Positions 1 to 11,165 of a stretch of 64,000 bases of DNA are shown here, one piece after another (the stretch's first letter is position 1; the number at the start of each line of letters is the position of its first letter). The DNA is taken from contig NC_092249.1 in assembly GCF_036320965.1 (NCBI RefSeq), forward strand, positions 8,264,569 through 8,328,568. The letters run 5' to 3'. Both the position numbers and the translations under genes were made by a program. The notes beneath the pieces are model-generated. The model was given only the letters and a program-made list of their open reading frames with translations, made no database searches and had not been told where the DNA came from. Origin of the DNA: Panulirus ornatus. Its lineage: Eukaryota > Arthropoda > Malacostraca > Decapoda > Palinuridae.

Positions 1-945
1 TGGAGCCACAAAGGAGGTCAGATGGTCTCTCCTGGTGGAGGTCTGCCTCAGTGTGATCACGGGAATGCCATCTACGAGAAGCGGTGAGGGGCGCCCCATC
101 TATCCCAGCTGTGAGTGCGCCTTACGCTGGGGACGCACACTTTAGCTACCGTTCCAAAACCATTTTTTTCTACCTTCGTTCCCACTGCGAAATTTTGAGT
201 CTTTATAAAGGCTAACCACTTCGTCTCGCCACCTCCATCCACCGGGAATACGTGCTGGAATATCTGACTGAAGACCGAGAGTCTTGCCTCACGGTACATC
301 CTGCACCAGCAGGAGAGGAGCCTGTGAGACATAACGAAGTTAGAGACATCATCGCAAGCCTGGCCTCGGACTCCCTGGCCTCCGAAGAGAGACTCGGGAA
401 CTTCTCAGATCGGATTCATAGGAGGCTAAGAACACGCCACCATCGACCCCGTAAAATACCGACAGACAGACAATGTTGCAACATACACGCGTTTCCAGTT
501 TCCAGTCCCGATCAAAACTACATCTCTTCGGGAGCAGGGTAGAGCTAGGGGCGCCTCCATAGCCTCTTAGAAATAGAGATGAGCAACGAGTACATGGCTC
601 CGGAATAATGACACGCCTTCCTCCAGAAGTTTAAATTCCTACACCTTTGATCCCCTTGTCGATAGAGGCTCTTCAATTTCTCACAGAGCATGGAAATCCA
701 GAGGCTCACAAGAGCCTAGCCAGAAGGAAGGTCTGGTGTCGACATTAATGAAACAAGAAGGCTAATGCTAACTCCGATGGTCTTACACATAAATAACTGA
801 TTGTCCAACGATGTCAGTTTGCTGTACTGATGCTCAAGGGACACGTGCATGTGTTATCAAGTATATTTAGTTCTTACATTAGTTCTTACGCTGTATAAAA
901 AGAGTAAGTACATGTCTTAAGTCACATATCATTGATAACATAGAG

Positions 946-949
<4 letters not shown>
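1..949. other. Unannotated unique sequence
   Basis: No retroelement motif, tandem repeat or coding signature was recognised here. The two short open frames in the first 550 bases have no recognisable domain and overlap on opposite strands, so I do not call them genes. Confidence 0.5.

Positions 950-1010
<61 letters not shown>
950..1010. repeat. (TA)n microsatellite
   Basis: An uninterrupted TA tract of about 60 bp that ends directly at the 5' end of a mini-LINE copy. This is the arrangement seen at most insertions in this window. Confidence 0.97.
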
Positions 1011-1014
<4 letters not shown>

Positions 1015-1015
1015 T

Positions 1016-1250
1016 ATCCCTGGGGATAGGGGAGAAAGAATACTTCCCACGTATTCCCTGCGTGTCGTAGGAGGCGGCTAAAAGGGGAGGGACCGCGTGG
1101 CTGGAAATCCTCCCCTCTCGTTTTTTTTTAATTTTCCAAAAGAAGGAACAGGGAAGGGGGCCAGGTGAGGGTATTCCCTCAAAGGCCCAGTTCTCTGTTC
1201 TTAACGCTACCTTGCTAACGCGGGAAATGGCGAATAGTATGAAAGAAAAG

Positions 1251-1252
<2 letters not shown>
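1016..1252 (+). mobile_element. Mini-LINE (internally deleted RTE-type LINE derivative), copy 1
   Basis: Starts with TCCCTGGGGATAGGGG and ends with the tail motif CTACCTTGCTAACGCGGG before a new (TA)n/(GA)n tract. The first roughly 185 bp match the 5' UTR and first codons of the intact LINE at 10951-14285, read on its minus strand; the last roughly 45 bp match the LINE 3' tail. It encodes nothing. It would be mobilised in trans by LINE reverse transcriptase, as known for NARTc/SIDER-type elements; that is inference. Confidence 0.8.

Positions 1253-1345
<93 letters not shown>
1253..1345. repeat. (TA)n followed by (GA)n microsatellite
   Basis: About 60 bp of TA passing straight into about 33 bp of GA, attached to the 3' tail of mini-LINE copy 1. 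Confidence 0.97.
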
Positions 1346-1349
<4 letters not shown>

Positions 1350-1549
1350 TAAACAAGGGATAAATAGATAAGATAATGCGTAATTACGAAACATGAGGTG
1401 ATTAGTACTTAATGTCTGCAACAACTGGCGCTAATATCTGTTGTGCATTTCATTTTCCTTGTACGTTGTTGAGCCGAAGCTTAAGCTGAAGTGTGGACAT
1501 CAGCCCCTGGTCGAGACTGGTCGAACCCACGGGCGCATCTGGCAGAGTC

Positions 1550-1553
<4 letters not shown>

Positions 1554-1630
<77 letters not shown>
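1554..1630. repeat. (TC)n microsatellite
   Basis: Pure TC tract of about 77 bp. The flanking bases 1346-1553 and 1631-1824 show nothing recognisable. Confidence 0.97.
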
Positions 1631-1634
<4 letters not shown>

Positions 1635-1823
1635 CCCCTTTAACGGTCTCGGACCCATGATTCAGTATTTACAGTTTCCAGTCTTTTGACAGCGACACAG
1701 GTGAAATTTTAACTCCCCCTCTTCCCCCTCACCTCGCTTTCACTGCTGTGTCCCGCTTGTTGAGGGTGTGGGAGGAGCCCTCGCTTTGTCATCAGCGACG
1801 AGGTTCTATGCCCTCAAATGCCT

Positions 1824-1824
<1 letters not shown>

Positions 1825-1884
<60 letters not shown>
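1825..1884. repeat. (AG)n microsatellite
   Basis: Pure AG tract of about 60 bp. Nothing recognised in the following 300 bases. Confidence 0.97.
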
Positions 1885-1885
<1 letters not shown>

Positions 1886-2189
1886 AAATTCACGTGGGGT
1901 AAAGGGACGCGAGTCATTGCACTGCAGGTGGCCACTTTTGATTTTTTTCCCTCTTCCTCTACAACCATCCTGGGTAAAGATCATCACTACAGGGATTTTT
2001 TAGAACGGCCGGTGAATAGCAGGCTATTTGTCCTCCTCGTCTACTCTGCCTTCCTGGGGAAAAAGTGATAGAGGCAAAACAGGTTACACTTTCTTTCTCT
2101 TTTGGTTCAGTAAGCTTAGCACATAACAGCATTTAGCTCGGGGTCTTTATGCTGTACACAATGGGGCGCAAAGCATTCGAGGGATCCAG

Positions 2190-2640
2190 GCCCGTACTTG
2201 GAAGTGTGGGGCTGAGTTCCAGTTCAGTGACTGAAAGTGGGAGCTGGATTCCAGCTCAGTGACTGGAAATGTAGGGCTGGAATCCAGCTCAGGTACTGGA
2301 AGTGTAAGTCTCGGGTCCAGCCCAGTACCTGGAAATGTATGGCTGGGGGCCATTCCAGTACCTGGAAGTGGGAGCTTGGGGTCCAGCTCAGTACCTTGAA
2401 GTGTAAGGCTGGGGGTCCAGCCCTGTGCCTGGAAGCATGAGGATAGGGTCCAGCACAGTACCTGGAAATGTATGGTTGGGATCCAGTCCAGTCCCTGGAA
2501 GTGTAGGGCTGGGGTCCAGCCAAGAACCTGGAAAAGTAGGGTTGTGGTCTAGTCCTGTGCCTGGAAGCGTGAGACTGGGGTCCATCCCAGTTCATGCCAG
2601 TGTGGGGCAGGGATTTAGTCCAGAATGTAGAAAAGTATAC
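2190..2640. repeat. 33-bp minisatellite, about 13 copies
   Basis: Successive units of almost exactly 33 bp built around CCTGGAAGTGTAGGGCTGGGG and TCCAG (first motif given to within a base). Because 33 is a multiple of three, both strands stay open and translate as 11-residue repeats rich in P, G, S and L. The two end units are the most degenerate. The open frames are a by-product of the period; I see no start context, domain or splice logic that would make this a gene. Confidence 0.9.
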
Positions 2641-3529
2641 TTGATAATGTCTCCCTTAGTGACCCACTAGCTAACGTGTTGGACCCGTGCTCCCATACTG
2701 CTGGCTCGCCCACTTTATAAGTGGGTGGTCGTCCTCGTTACTGTGTCTCTTGCCTCGTCCATGCTGGAATCTTGAGGTAAATAAGGACGTAATATGGTGT
2801 TGCCAGTTACCTACCATATCTGGACTTGTTCAATTGTCTGCAACTCATCAGTCTCCTCAAACAAAATCTTCATAGATACTTTATACCTCATAAAAGATAA
2901 CCATAAAGATAAAGATGTTTACAAGACGCTGTCCTGATCTGCTGTTACAAATATTTATTCATAATCGCCCCAAAGCTCATTTTTTGAAGGGGCTCTCAAG
3001 CAAGTCCAGAACCCCTTTTCCAAGAGCTCCTGTGCTATTCCAGGAGCAGGGAAATGATGGACTCTTTTGGAAGTTAGAAGTCCGTATAGATATAGCTGTA
3101 TGTACGAGCAACCCTCATGTCTATGTAACACATACATGGGCATAGCTTCCAATACTTTCCATACTTTGACTTATGGTACAGATTCTGGTTTAATGGATTT
3201 TAGCTCTGGATAACCATGAAATCCGACAGTGAAATACGTGCGACATAGATAGGTGGGTATAAAAAAAACCCATGAATTATGTATCATATGACTACACACA
3301 GGACAAAATAAGAGGTGCAACGATGTAATAATTTTGATGCAAGTGATGGTATTGCATAGAGTCATTGATAACAACAAATACATTTAATGGATAGTGACTT
3401 ATATGTCATTATATTCTGCTATGACTAGTTAATTCGTAGGGAATATGTAAAGAATATTGAACAATATTACAATAGGAGAAGTACAGTACTTAATTCATAA
3501 AGCAAAATGGTGAATGTCATGTATAAAGT
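2641..3529. other. Unannotated unique sequence
   Basis: No element, tandem repeat or coding domain recognised. Several short AT-rich open frames only. Confidence 0.5.
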
Positions 3530-3770
3530 GTGTCACTGAAACCATGGCTTCATCCCTTGATTTCTCTAATAACGAAACGTCACACGAGGTTTGACCGTTA
3601 TGATGATAATACCGTCGTCTTTCACGGCACAGCAGAGCTTTGGAATCCTCTTCCTCCCTTCGTCTTTTTCTCATCCAATAACCTCTCCACCTTTAAGACC
3701 CGAGTCCAATGTCAAGGACTCAGGGAGCTCAGATTAATCGCGTTGCTTCACCATTTTAACCAGTAACCTG
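3530..3770 (+). mobile_element. CR1/Jockey-like LINE fragment (C-terminal end of ORF2)
   Basis: An open frame of 78 residues ends with a run of the type F-x-G-T-A-E-L-W-N-P-L-P, then a short spacer and N-L-S-T-F-K-T-R-V. The A-x-L-W-N-x-L-P plus 'N-L-x-x-F-K-x-x-V' pair is the characteristic C-terminal end of CR1/Jockey-type reverse transcriptase ORFs. Only this extreme end is present and nothing upstream is recognisable, so it is a 5'-truncated relic. It is unrelated to the RTE-type family that dominates the window. Confidence 0.6.
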
Positions 3771-4278
3771 GTCATCTTTACTCGACAGACAAGGCTTCGA
3801 TTGGGGGTCTGTCTAGCTAGAGGCGATTGGGGATCTGTCTTGCTCGAGGTATGTCAACTACTGTTAAGTGGAGGATGAAAAGTGACCTGTATGTAGATGT
3901 TACTTGGGAGGTGTTGCCTGCTGCGAGAACCAGACCTGACACTTGTCTGGGAACGTCCAGCGTGGCGCAGTGTGACGCAGTCTTGAGAGGCGACGTCTGG
4001 CGCTGAGGGAGAGGTTGTCGCGAGAGAAGGAGGAGGAGGAGGAGGAGGTCTGAACTTGAAGGCTGTGAGGTTGTGGGAGATGTAGAATTAGAGTTGAGCG
4101 ACGATGGAGATTGGAGTCTAGGATACCGGACGTCGGGGAGTGTGGATTTGGAGGATGAGAGTTGCGATTTTCGAGGTAGTCAGATAAAATTTGGATGTTG
4201 GGTCTAGTAATTAGGGGAACAGGCTCGAGAATTTGGACGGTGTGGTTTAAGGGTTGCGTTCAAAGATTATAATCTTAG

Positions 4279-4279
<1 letters not shown>
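3771..4279. other. Unannotated G-rich sequence
   Basis: Purine-rich with a short GAG/AGG run near 4030-4047. No element or coding domain recognised. Confidence 0.5.

Positions 4280-4321
<42 letters not shown>
4280..4321. repeat. (GT)n microsatellite
   Basis: GT tract of about 42 bp. Bases 4322-4815 downstream hold nothing I recognise. Confidence 0.97.
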
Positions 4322-4324
<3 letters not shown>

Positions 4325-4812
4325 CTTGGAGATAAAGCATAGAATACTGAAGCTTAGATCTTTATTAAGCTGGATGGTGTTGCAGAGTAATGATGACTCG
4401 AGGGCTTCGAAGCTCTATGTCACAATCCTTGACGCCAGGGGAACACAGTGGCTGACGCAGACTGGCCAGGAGACACAGTAACACGTATCTTTGAAGGATA
4501 TCTTTCTCGCCAGACACCCCGGCGTCAATCACCATAAGGACGTAGATCAGAGGGTCTCCTCGTGTGACGTCTGGGTACAAAAAGAAAAGGGAAAGACGCC
4601 ACCAAAGGGAAGGACAACCGGGAGCTTTGGCAACTCTTGGACTCTAAGTTATATAGGGAGGTCTAATAGCATTAGAGGAACAGAGTAACTTTAAGTTGGA
4701 GGACCCTGGAGTTAACCTTGATACTTAGGTAGAAAGGCTGAGGCTGGAGGACGGGAGGAGAAGGAAAAAGAAATGGGGAATAAGGTAGATTTGGTTTTGT
4801 CGACATTTTTTG

Positions 4813-4816
<4 letters not shown>

Positions 4817-4908
<92 letters not shown>

Positions 4909-4922
4909 CATATATATATACA
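4817..4922. repeat. (TA)n microsatellite
   Basis: TA tract of about 90 bp with a CATACA-interrupted end. Bases 4923-5086 downstream are unannotated. Confidence 0.97.
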
Positions 4923-5084
4923 TCAAAAGACACACGCCTCTCTCAGCTGTCATCATCATTCAAATGGTGTAGAATATGAATTTCCCTTGACGTTGACGCA
5001 CACAAATTACTTTTTACGTTACATTTTTTTTTTTCTCATTTACATGTACAATATATACTTTGGCATGAAAGCTTTACTTAGCGG

Positions 5085-5086
<2 letters not shown>

Positions 5087-5162
<76 letters not shown>

Positions 5163-5238
5163 TTATATTTCCTTGCGCTACCTCGCTAACGCGGGAGACA
5201 GCGACAAAGCATAATAAGTAAATGAATAATACATATAT
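5087..5238 (+). repeat. (TA)n microsatellite plus isolated LINE 3' tail
   Basis: A TA tract (5087-5160) is followed by the RTE-type LINE terminal motif TTGCGCTACCTCGCTAACGC at about 5173 and its GACAGCGACAAAG end at 5205. This is just the last 45 or so bases of an older insertion, immediately upstream of the next LINE copy. Confidence 0.8.
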
Positions 5239-5245
5239 AATTCGT

Positions 5246-7148
5246 AAAGGGCGTAAATGGGGAGGTGATAACAAGTAGCGGTGATGTGAGAAGGAGATGG
5301 AATGAGTATTTTGAAGGTTTGTTGAATGTGTCTGATGACAGAGTGGCAGATATAGGGTGTTTGGGTCGAGGTGGTGTGCAAAGTGAGAGGGTTAGGGAAA
5401 ATGATTTGGTAAACAGAGAAGAGGTAGTAAAAGCTTTGCGGAAGATGAAAGCCGGCAAGGCAGCAGGTTTGGATGGTATTGCTGTGGAATTTATTAAAAA
5501 AGGGGGTGACTGTATTGTTGACTGGTTGGTAAGGTTATTTAATGTATGTATGACTCATGGTGAGGTGCCTGAGGATTGGCGGAATGCGTGCATAGTGCCA
5601 TTGTACAAAGGCAAAGGGGATAAGAGTGAGTGCTCAAATTACAGAGGTATAAGTTTGTTGAGTATTCCTGGTAAATTATATGGGAGGGTATTGATTGAGA
5701 GGGTGAAGGCATGTACAGAGCATCAGATTGGGGAAGAGCAGTGCGGTTTCAGAAGTGGTAGAGGATGTGTGGATCAGGTGTTTGCTTTGAAGAATGTATG
5801 TGAGAAATACTTAGAAAAGCAAATGGATTTGTATGTAGCATTTATGGATCTGGAGAAGGCATATGATAGAGTTGATAGAGATGCTCTGTGGAAGGTATTA
5901 AGAATATATGGTGTGGGAGGCAAGTTGTTAGAAGCAGTGAAAAGTTTTTATCGAGGATGTAAGGCGTGTGTACGTGTAGGAAGAGAGGAAAGTGATTGGT
6001 TCTCAGTGAATGTAGGTTTGCGGCAGGGGTGTGTGATGTCTCCATGGTTGTTTAATTTGTTTATGGATGGGGTTGTAAGGAGGTAAATGCAAGAGTCCTG
6101 GAAAGAGGGGCAAGTATGAAGTCTGTTGGGGATGAGAGAGCTTGGGAAGTGAGTCAGTTGTTGTTCGCTGATGATACAGCGCTGGTGGCTGATTCATGTG
6201 AGAAACTGCAGAAGCTGGTGACTGAGTTTGGTAAAGTGTGTGGAAGAAGAAAGTTGAGAGTAAATGTGAATAAGAGCAAGGTTATTAGGTACAGTAGGGG
6301 TGAGGGTCAAGTCAATTGGGAGGTGAGTTTGAATGGAGAAAAACTGGAGGAAGTGAAGTGTTTTAGATATCTGGGAGTGGATCTGTCAGCGGATGGAACC
6401 ATGGAAGCGGAAGTGGATCATAGGGTGGGGGAGGGGGCGAAAATTTTGGGAGCCTTGAAAAATGTGTGGAAGTCGAGAACATTATCTCGGAAAGCAAAAA
6501 TGGGTATGTTTGAGGGAATAGTGGTTCCAACAATGCTGTATGGTTGCGAGGCGTGGGCTATGGATAGAGATGTGCGCAGGAGGATGGATGTGCTGGAAAT
6601 GAGATGTTTGAGGACAATGTGTGGTGTGAGGTGGTTTGATCGAGTAAGTAACGTAAGGGTAAGAGAGATGTGTGGAAATAAAAAGAGCGTGGTTGAGAGA
6701 GCAGAAGAGGGTGTTTTGAAATGGTTTGGGCACATGGAGAGAATGAGTGAGGAGAGATTGACCAAGAGGATATATGTGTCGGAGGTGGAGGGAACGAGGA
6801 GAAGAGGGAGACCAAATTGGAGGTGGAAAGATGGAGTGAAAAAGATTTTGTGTGATCGGGGCCTGAACATGCAGGAGGGTGAAAGGAGGGCAAGAAATAG
6901 AGTGAATTGGAGTCGATGTGGTATACAGGGGTTGACGTGCGGTCAGTGGATTGAAGCAAGGCATGTGAAGCGTCTGGGGTAAACCATGGAAAGCTGTGTA
7001 GGTATGTATATTTGCGTGTGTGGACGTGTGTATGTACATGTGTATGGGGGGGGGGGGGGTTGGGCCATTTCTTTCGTCTGTTTCCTTGCGCTACCTCGCA
7101 AACGCGGGAGACAGCGACAAAGTATAAAAAAAAAAAAAAAAAAAAAAA
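5246..7148 (+). mobile_element. RTE-type LINE, 5'-truncated young copy
   Basis: Covers ORF residues from about 437 of the intact copy to the stop, the short 3' UTR, the tail hairpin motif and a poly(A) run of about 28 bases at 7121-7148. The endonuclease domain is missing, as expected for 5' truncation during target-primed reverse transcription. The heptamer AATTCGT occurs at 5239-5245 just before the element and at 7147-7153 just after the poly(A); I read it as a target-site duplication, although a few of its bases are shared with the element ends. Confidence 0.9.
5265..6982 (+). pseudogene. LINE reverse transcriptase pseudogene (one central frameshift)
   Basis: The first frame, 5265-6086, carries reverse transcriptase blocks N-Y-R-G-I-S-L-L, the F-M-D-L-E-K-A-Y-D motif A and R-Q-G-C-V-M-S-P. 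A one-base deletion near 6080 shifts the frame; the second frame, 6116-6982, carries catalytic F-A-D-D, Y-L-G-V-D-L and the C-terminal domain. A one-base insertion near 6910 makes the end read past the family's usual stop. In nucleotide sequence it is otherwise almost identical to the intact copy, so it is a recent insertion. It cannot make a complete enzyme and lacks the endonuclease. Confidence 0.9.
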
Positions 7149-7153
7149 TTCGT

Positions 7154-7469
7154 TTCTGTATTTAACATGTGTTTATCATACTTTCATAACTATAACTCTT
7201 CTCTTTATTATTACAACTTTCTTGATGAAGTGTATGTATCTTCTCTGGTGATAACTGAGATGAAATTATTTGTGATTTGCATCTCCTGATTTCGTCAGAA
7301 TCTATGGAAGAATTTTGATGGGTCTAGACTGGTCGGTTACTTAGTGATATAAACAGTTTCTTCTGGATACTATATTGTTTTGCTATATTGATATTGAAAA
7401 ATGGCTGAATAAATGGGGAGTTAAGGAGAGAAGAGGATAAATAAACTCAAGAGTTTTTAAAACGACAGA
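7154..7469. other. Unannotated AT-rich sequence
   Basis: Nothing recognised. AT-rich without open frames of note. Confidence 0.5.
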
Positions 7470-7835
7470 ATGAAAAGCTCGTTTATTCAGCAAGGATCAG
7501 ATTTTAGGAGAGACATGAAATGGTCAACATTTCTAAAGCTTTAGTGTATATATAAAGCTTAGCTCTGGTAGGCAGTAGGGATAACATGATATGGTACGTT
7601 TACAAAGCTTAACTGTGCAGGAAGGGTCAGGTTGTAGATGTTAGGGAAGACATGTTATCTTACACCTCCAAAGCTTAGCTCTGTATAGAAAAGGTCAAGT
7701 GTTTGGCGTAAGAAAAGACATGATATGGTACATTTTTCAAAGCTTATCTGTGCAGGAAGGGTCAGGTGGTCGGTGTTAGGGTAGACATGATATAGTAAAT
7801 TTTCCAAGTTGAGCTGTGTAAGAAAACGGTCAGGA
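7470..7835. repeat. Degenerate tandem repeat of about 78 bp
   Basis: Four to five imperfect units share GACATGATATGGTA, a C/TAAAGCTT segment and GCAGGAAGGGTCAGG followed by GTGTTAGG. Spacing is about 70-80 bp. No coding signature. Confidence 0.75.
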
Positions 7836-8120
7836 AATACGTTAGTGTGAGAGGGATACCAAACTAGAACCCTATACCCCGTTTTCTAATATATAAAAGT
7901 TAAGATTTTCAATTGTATCAAAGGGAATATCACCGATTGAATCTGAGCATTTCAAGTTCCCTTCCGTAAATCGTGACCCATTTTCATTTGCCTACGTTAT
8001 TCGCGCTATTTCTTTGCCGAGCGCAATAAATGTCACATGTGGCGTTCAACGAAGAAGTTCTTGTGAAGCGTTCAGATCTAAGGATTCGTTTTGTTATAGG
8101 CAAGCGTTCTTTTTTTTCAC

Positions 8121-8122
<2 letters not shown>
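7836..8122. other. Unannotated sequence
   Basis: Nothing recognised between the tandem repeat and the microsatellite pair. Confidence 0.5.
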
Positions 8123-8172
<50 letters not shown>

Positions 8173-8202
8173 CCTTAATCTGAACTCGGTGCAGAATTTC
8201 GC

Positions 8203-8279
<77 letters not shown>
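8123..8279. repeat. (TG)n and (GA)n microsatellite pair
   Basis: TG tract at 8123-8170 and GA tract at 8204-8279, separated by about 33 bp of unique sequence. Confidence 0.97.
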
Positions 8280-8282
<3 letters not shown>

Positions 8283-8926
8283 CAAGGCGAAGCAACGCCA
8301 ACAACACCCGGCAGCATAAGAGTTTACGAGGCCACACGACGAGTCCAAGACGACCCCCTTAACTCAGGTCAATATGGGGACCTGGCCCAGACTTGCACCC
8401 TCCAACGGGAGAGATCTCATTCCCTCTTTAAGATTCCTTTGTTCTTCTGTTTTTACTCAGCTGTCGAGAATGACGATTCAGTCTCAGTTTAAATGATTCC
8501 GAGCAGCGTTGATTTTCAAGCGTGGTTCGTCTGTGTTTGGTGAGAATGTCTACCAGCAAATGAGTAGGATGACAATCACCCGACTCCTCCAGTATGTGGC
8601 CACACGCCCTCAGCCAAATAGCCATGATTTTCAACCCTGTGTCCAGCCCCTTACGAAGTGGCCATCCTGCAACCACCAGGTGGCCACACTTCCCTCAGCA
8701 GATGAGACGTAATTCCCATAGCAGATGGCCATGTTTTCCCCTCATGCAAGAAGCAGTACTCCAAGAGCTATTCATACAGTAGTAGGCTATTACAAGCCAC
8801 TCCGGAGGTGGCCAAACTTTCGTCTCTTTCCAATACAGAAGTTCGCAGATGCCCATCTCTCTAGGGGAAAGAGCCTTTACTGCTTCGTGAGGGTGGGGAG
8901 GGCTCCAGCTTCTCAACATTCGTCCT
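8280..8926. other. Sequence with weak GTGGCCA-containing repeats
   Basis: Between about 8590 and 8860 the motif (G/A)TGGCCA recurs five or six times at irregular spacing of 25-60 bp, which suggests a decayed minisatellite. Nothing else recognised. Confidence 0.4.
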
Positions 8927-9195
8927 CCTTCTCCTGCAGGAGTTGCTGTAGCTGGGTTAAGGCCACCTACTCGTACTCCTCGTCTTGCAGGAGTTGCTGT
9001 CGCAGAGGTAAGGCCAACACTCGTCCACTACTCCTGCAGAAGTTGCTATAGCTGGGTTAAAGCCAACACTCTTCCTCCTCCTACTGCAGGAGTTGCTATA
9101 GCTGGGGTAAGACCATCACTCGTCCACCTCCTCCTGCAGTAGTTTCTATAACTAGTAAACACCAACACTCGTTTATCTCCTCCTTCAGCAGTTGC
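8927..9195. repeat. Degenerate tandem repeat of about 55-60 bp
   Basis: Four to five units built on CTCCTGCAG(G/A)AGTTGCT(A/G)TAGC, a GGTTAAGGCCAACACTCGT-like half and a pyrimidine-rich spacer. The palindromic CTGCAG sits in each unit. Confidence 0.75.
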
Positions 9196-9547
9196 TGACA
9201 AACGCTGATATATTTTAGAATCTATTTCACCCTGTCCCGCAATATCTTTCATTCCTGGAACCACTGTACTTGCGTTGCGCTTCTTCGAATGGATGAAAAT
9301 CGAGTTTTCTCTGCCTTGGCTCAGACGACACGGGCAATTGAATGCCCTAATCAAGGCCTTCTCATCAACAAACATCTCAGGATCAAACCCACTATAAATG
9401 ACGGTGTGGCATCGACAGGGTTACTGCGTTTATTCAAGTTCAAGGATGTTATTTAGTCCTGTGGGAGCTGCAGTCGTCATTCACATATCCCTGTATAACT
9501 GCAATGGTTGGATATGTAACGTATGTATATGTAACGTATGTTTATGT

Positions 9548-9640
9548 GACGTAATACAACGTAATGATTTGTATACTGGCAAGACGAGGCGACACTTCGG
9601 GACACGGATTCATGAACGCCCTGGTGTTGGCCAGTACGAA
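9548..9640 (+). pseudogene. GIY-YIG endonuclease-like fragment
   Basis: The frame through this stretch reads L-Y-T-G-K-T-R-R-H-F-G-T-R-I-H-E-R. This matches the core pattern (x-Y-x-G-x-T-x-x-x-x-x-x-R-x-x-E) of GIY-YIG domains in Penelope-like and some other eukaryotic retroelements. Only about 25 residues are convincing; upstream cysteines may be the remains of a zinc-binding segment. It differs from the GIY-YIG relic at 29124-29441, so it would be a second lineage. Confidence 0.45.
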
Positions 9641-9649
9641 CGAACTGCC

Positions 9650-10080
9650 TAATGACCAAACCAGCCTTTCTGAACTGTCCGTAATCACGCTGACGACAAA
9701 GACGAGCCAATGGCGACAGCGAGTTTCTCTGGGTTAGCCAAGAAGCTCATCAGACGCCGGTATGTTAACACTGGAGTGCCTTCTCCCGTCGTCCCTTAGG
9801 ATCGAACCCTCTACAAGCGACATTCAGGTATGGACAGTTACTGTGTTCTTACATATGTTTAATTAGGTTCAGAGTACAGCAATCTGATCTTTTTTTTTCT
9901 TAATGTATTTTCTAAAGTTCGGATGGTGAATTATGAAGTGTACGATTTTAAACGCGACTGGGAAAAAATTGCCTCTGTTGAATTTACAAAAGTCACGTTT
10001 TAATGTATTTTAGATAAGGTATAATTGTGGGTTATTTTTTTTATTTGTTCGTTCTCGTTTATTCATTCCAGTTTGGGTTT
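9650..10080. other. Unannotated sequence
   Basis: Nothing recognised. It ends in a short mixed CA/TA tract at 10087-10110. Confidence 0.5.
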
Positions 10081-10110
10081 GTACGACACACACACACACA
10101 TATATATATA

Positions 10111-10350
10111 TTTCATACATATTCACCATTTCCCACGTTAGCGAGATAGCGTTAAGAACAGAAGACTGAGCCTTAGAGGGTATATCCTCACTTGGACCCC
10201 TTCTCTCTTCCTTCCTTCTTTTGAAAAGTTGAAAATGGAGGGGAGGGGGGACGATTTCCAGCCTGCGCTCCCTACCCTTTTAGTCGCCTTCTACGACACG
10301 CAGGGAATACGTGGAAAGTATTCTTTCTCCTCTATGCCCAGGGATAATGC
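10111..10350 (-). mobile_element. Mini-LINE, copy 2
   Basis: Reads on the minus strand from the CCCAGGGATAATGC-side 5' end (about 10348) to the tail hairpin near 10118-10150. It carries the C-T-A-C-G-A-C-A-C-G-C-A-G-G block and the CCTTCTTTTGAAAAGTT block common to the family. It lies next to a CA/TA tract. Confidence 0.8.
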
Positions 10351-10744
10351 ATATTAGATATGGTAATGATTTTTGATATTTTGGCTTCTACATACACAGA
10401 AAATTATGGAAAAATCGTGTTCTGTCCCGTTTATAGGACACAGTAGGACACAGTGATAACATATATCTAGATCCATGTGATCTCTCTCAGAGGATCAGCA
10501 ACTGAGCAAATAGATTCTGGGTCAGGCGTTACAGTTTTGTTTGAGCACAGGTTTTTAAACCCCTTAATGGACGGGTAAATTATTCATGCTTGCTACAGGA
10601 ACGGGGAGTTCGAATCCCAAGTGATTATAAATGTTAGATTTGTTAGACGAGGTTAGACGCGGGGATTAGGTGAGATTTGGCTGTTGCAACGAGGTCTGAT
10701 AACTCTGGTTTAGGTAGTTAGAGGTGGATTGTGAGCCGCACTTG
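10351..10744. other. Unannotated sequence
   Basis: Nothing recognised, apart from a B-box-like GAGTTCGAATCCC near 10608 that has no convincing A box. Confidence 0.4.
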
Positions 10745-10877
10745 TAAATAGATGGCTTAGATTGCGTTCGAGATGGGTTCCCTAACCACGAGGCTATGAT
10801 GCGTTAGAGTACCCATGTACCACGCCAATGGCAGAAGGTTCGAATCCTTCCTGCTAGAAAACATTATGTGTTGTATG

Positions 10878-10879
<2 letters not shown>
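10745..10879 (+). mobile_element. tRNA-derived SINE-like head
   Basis: A perfect RNA polymerase III B box, GGTTCGAATCC, lies at 10837-10847. It is followed by a CTTCCTGCTAGA stretch resembling the 3' half of an acceptor arm, and then by a (TA)n tract. The upstream part is tRNA-like but I cannot fix an A box or anticodon. Read as a tRNA-derived SINE head truncated at the (TA)n. Confidence 0.45.

Positions 10880-10950
<71 letters not shown>
10880..10950. repeat. (TA)n microsatellite at LINE 3' end
   Basis: About 70 bp of TA directly adjoining the poly(T) (poly(A) on the minus strand) of the full-length LINE. Confidence 0.97.
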
Positions 10951-10968
<18 letters not shown>

Positions 10969-11165
10969 TTTTTTTTATACTTTGTCGCTGTCTCCCGCGT
11001 TTGCGAGGTAGCGCAAGGAAACAGACGAAAGAAATGGCCCAACCCCCCCCCCCCCATACACATGTACATACACACGTCCAGACACGCAAATATACATACC
11101 TACACAGCTTTCCATGGTTTACCCCAGACGCTTCACATGCCTTGCTTCAATCCACTGACAGCACG

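Noticed and set aside
4672..5274. Open frames consisting mostly of alternating I and Y, here and at every (TA)n tract
   Set aside because: TA repeats have no stop codon in the TAT/ATA frames, so they stay open by composition. The same holds for S-L, E-R, T-H and C-V frames over TC, GA, CA and TG repeats.
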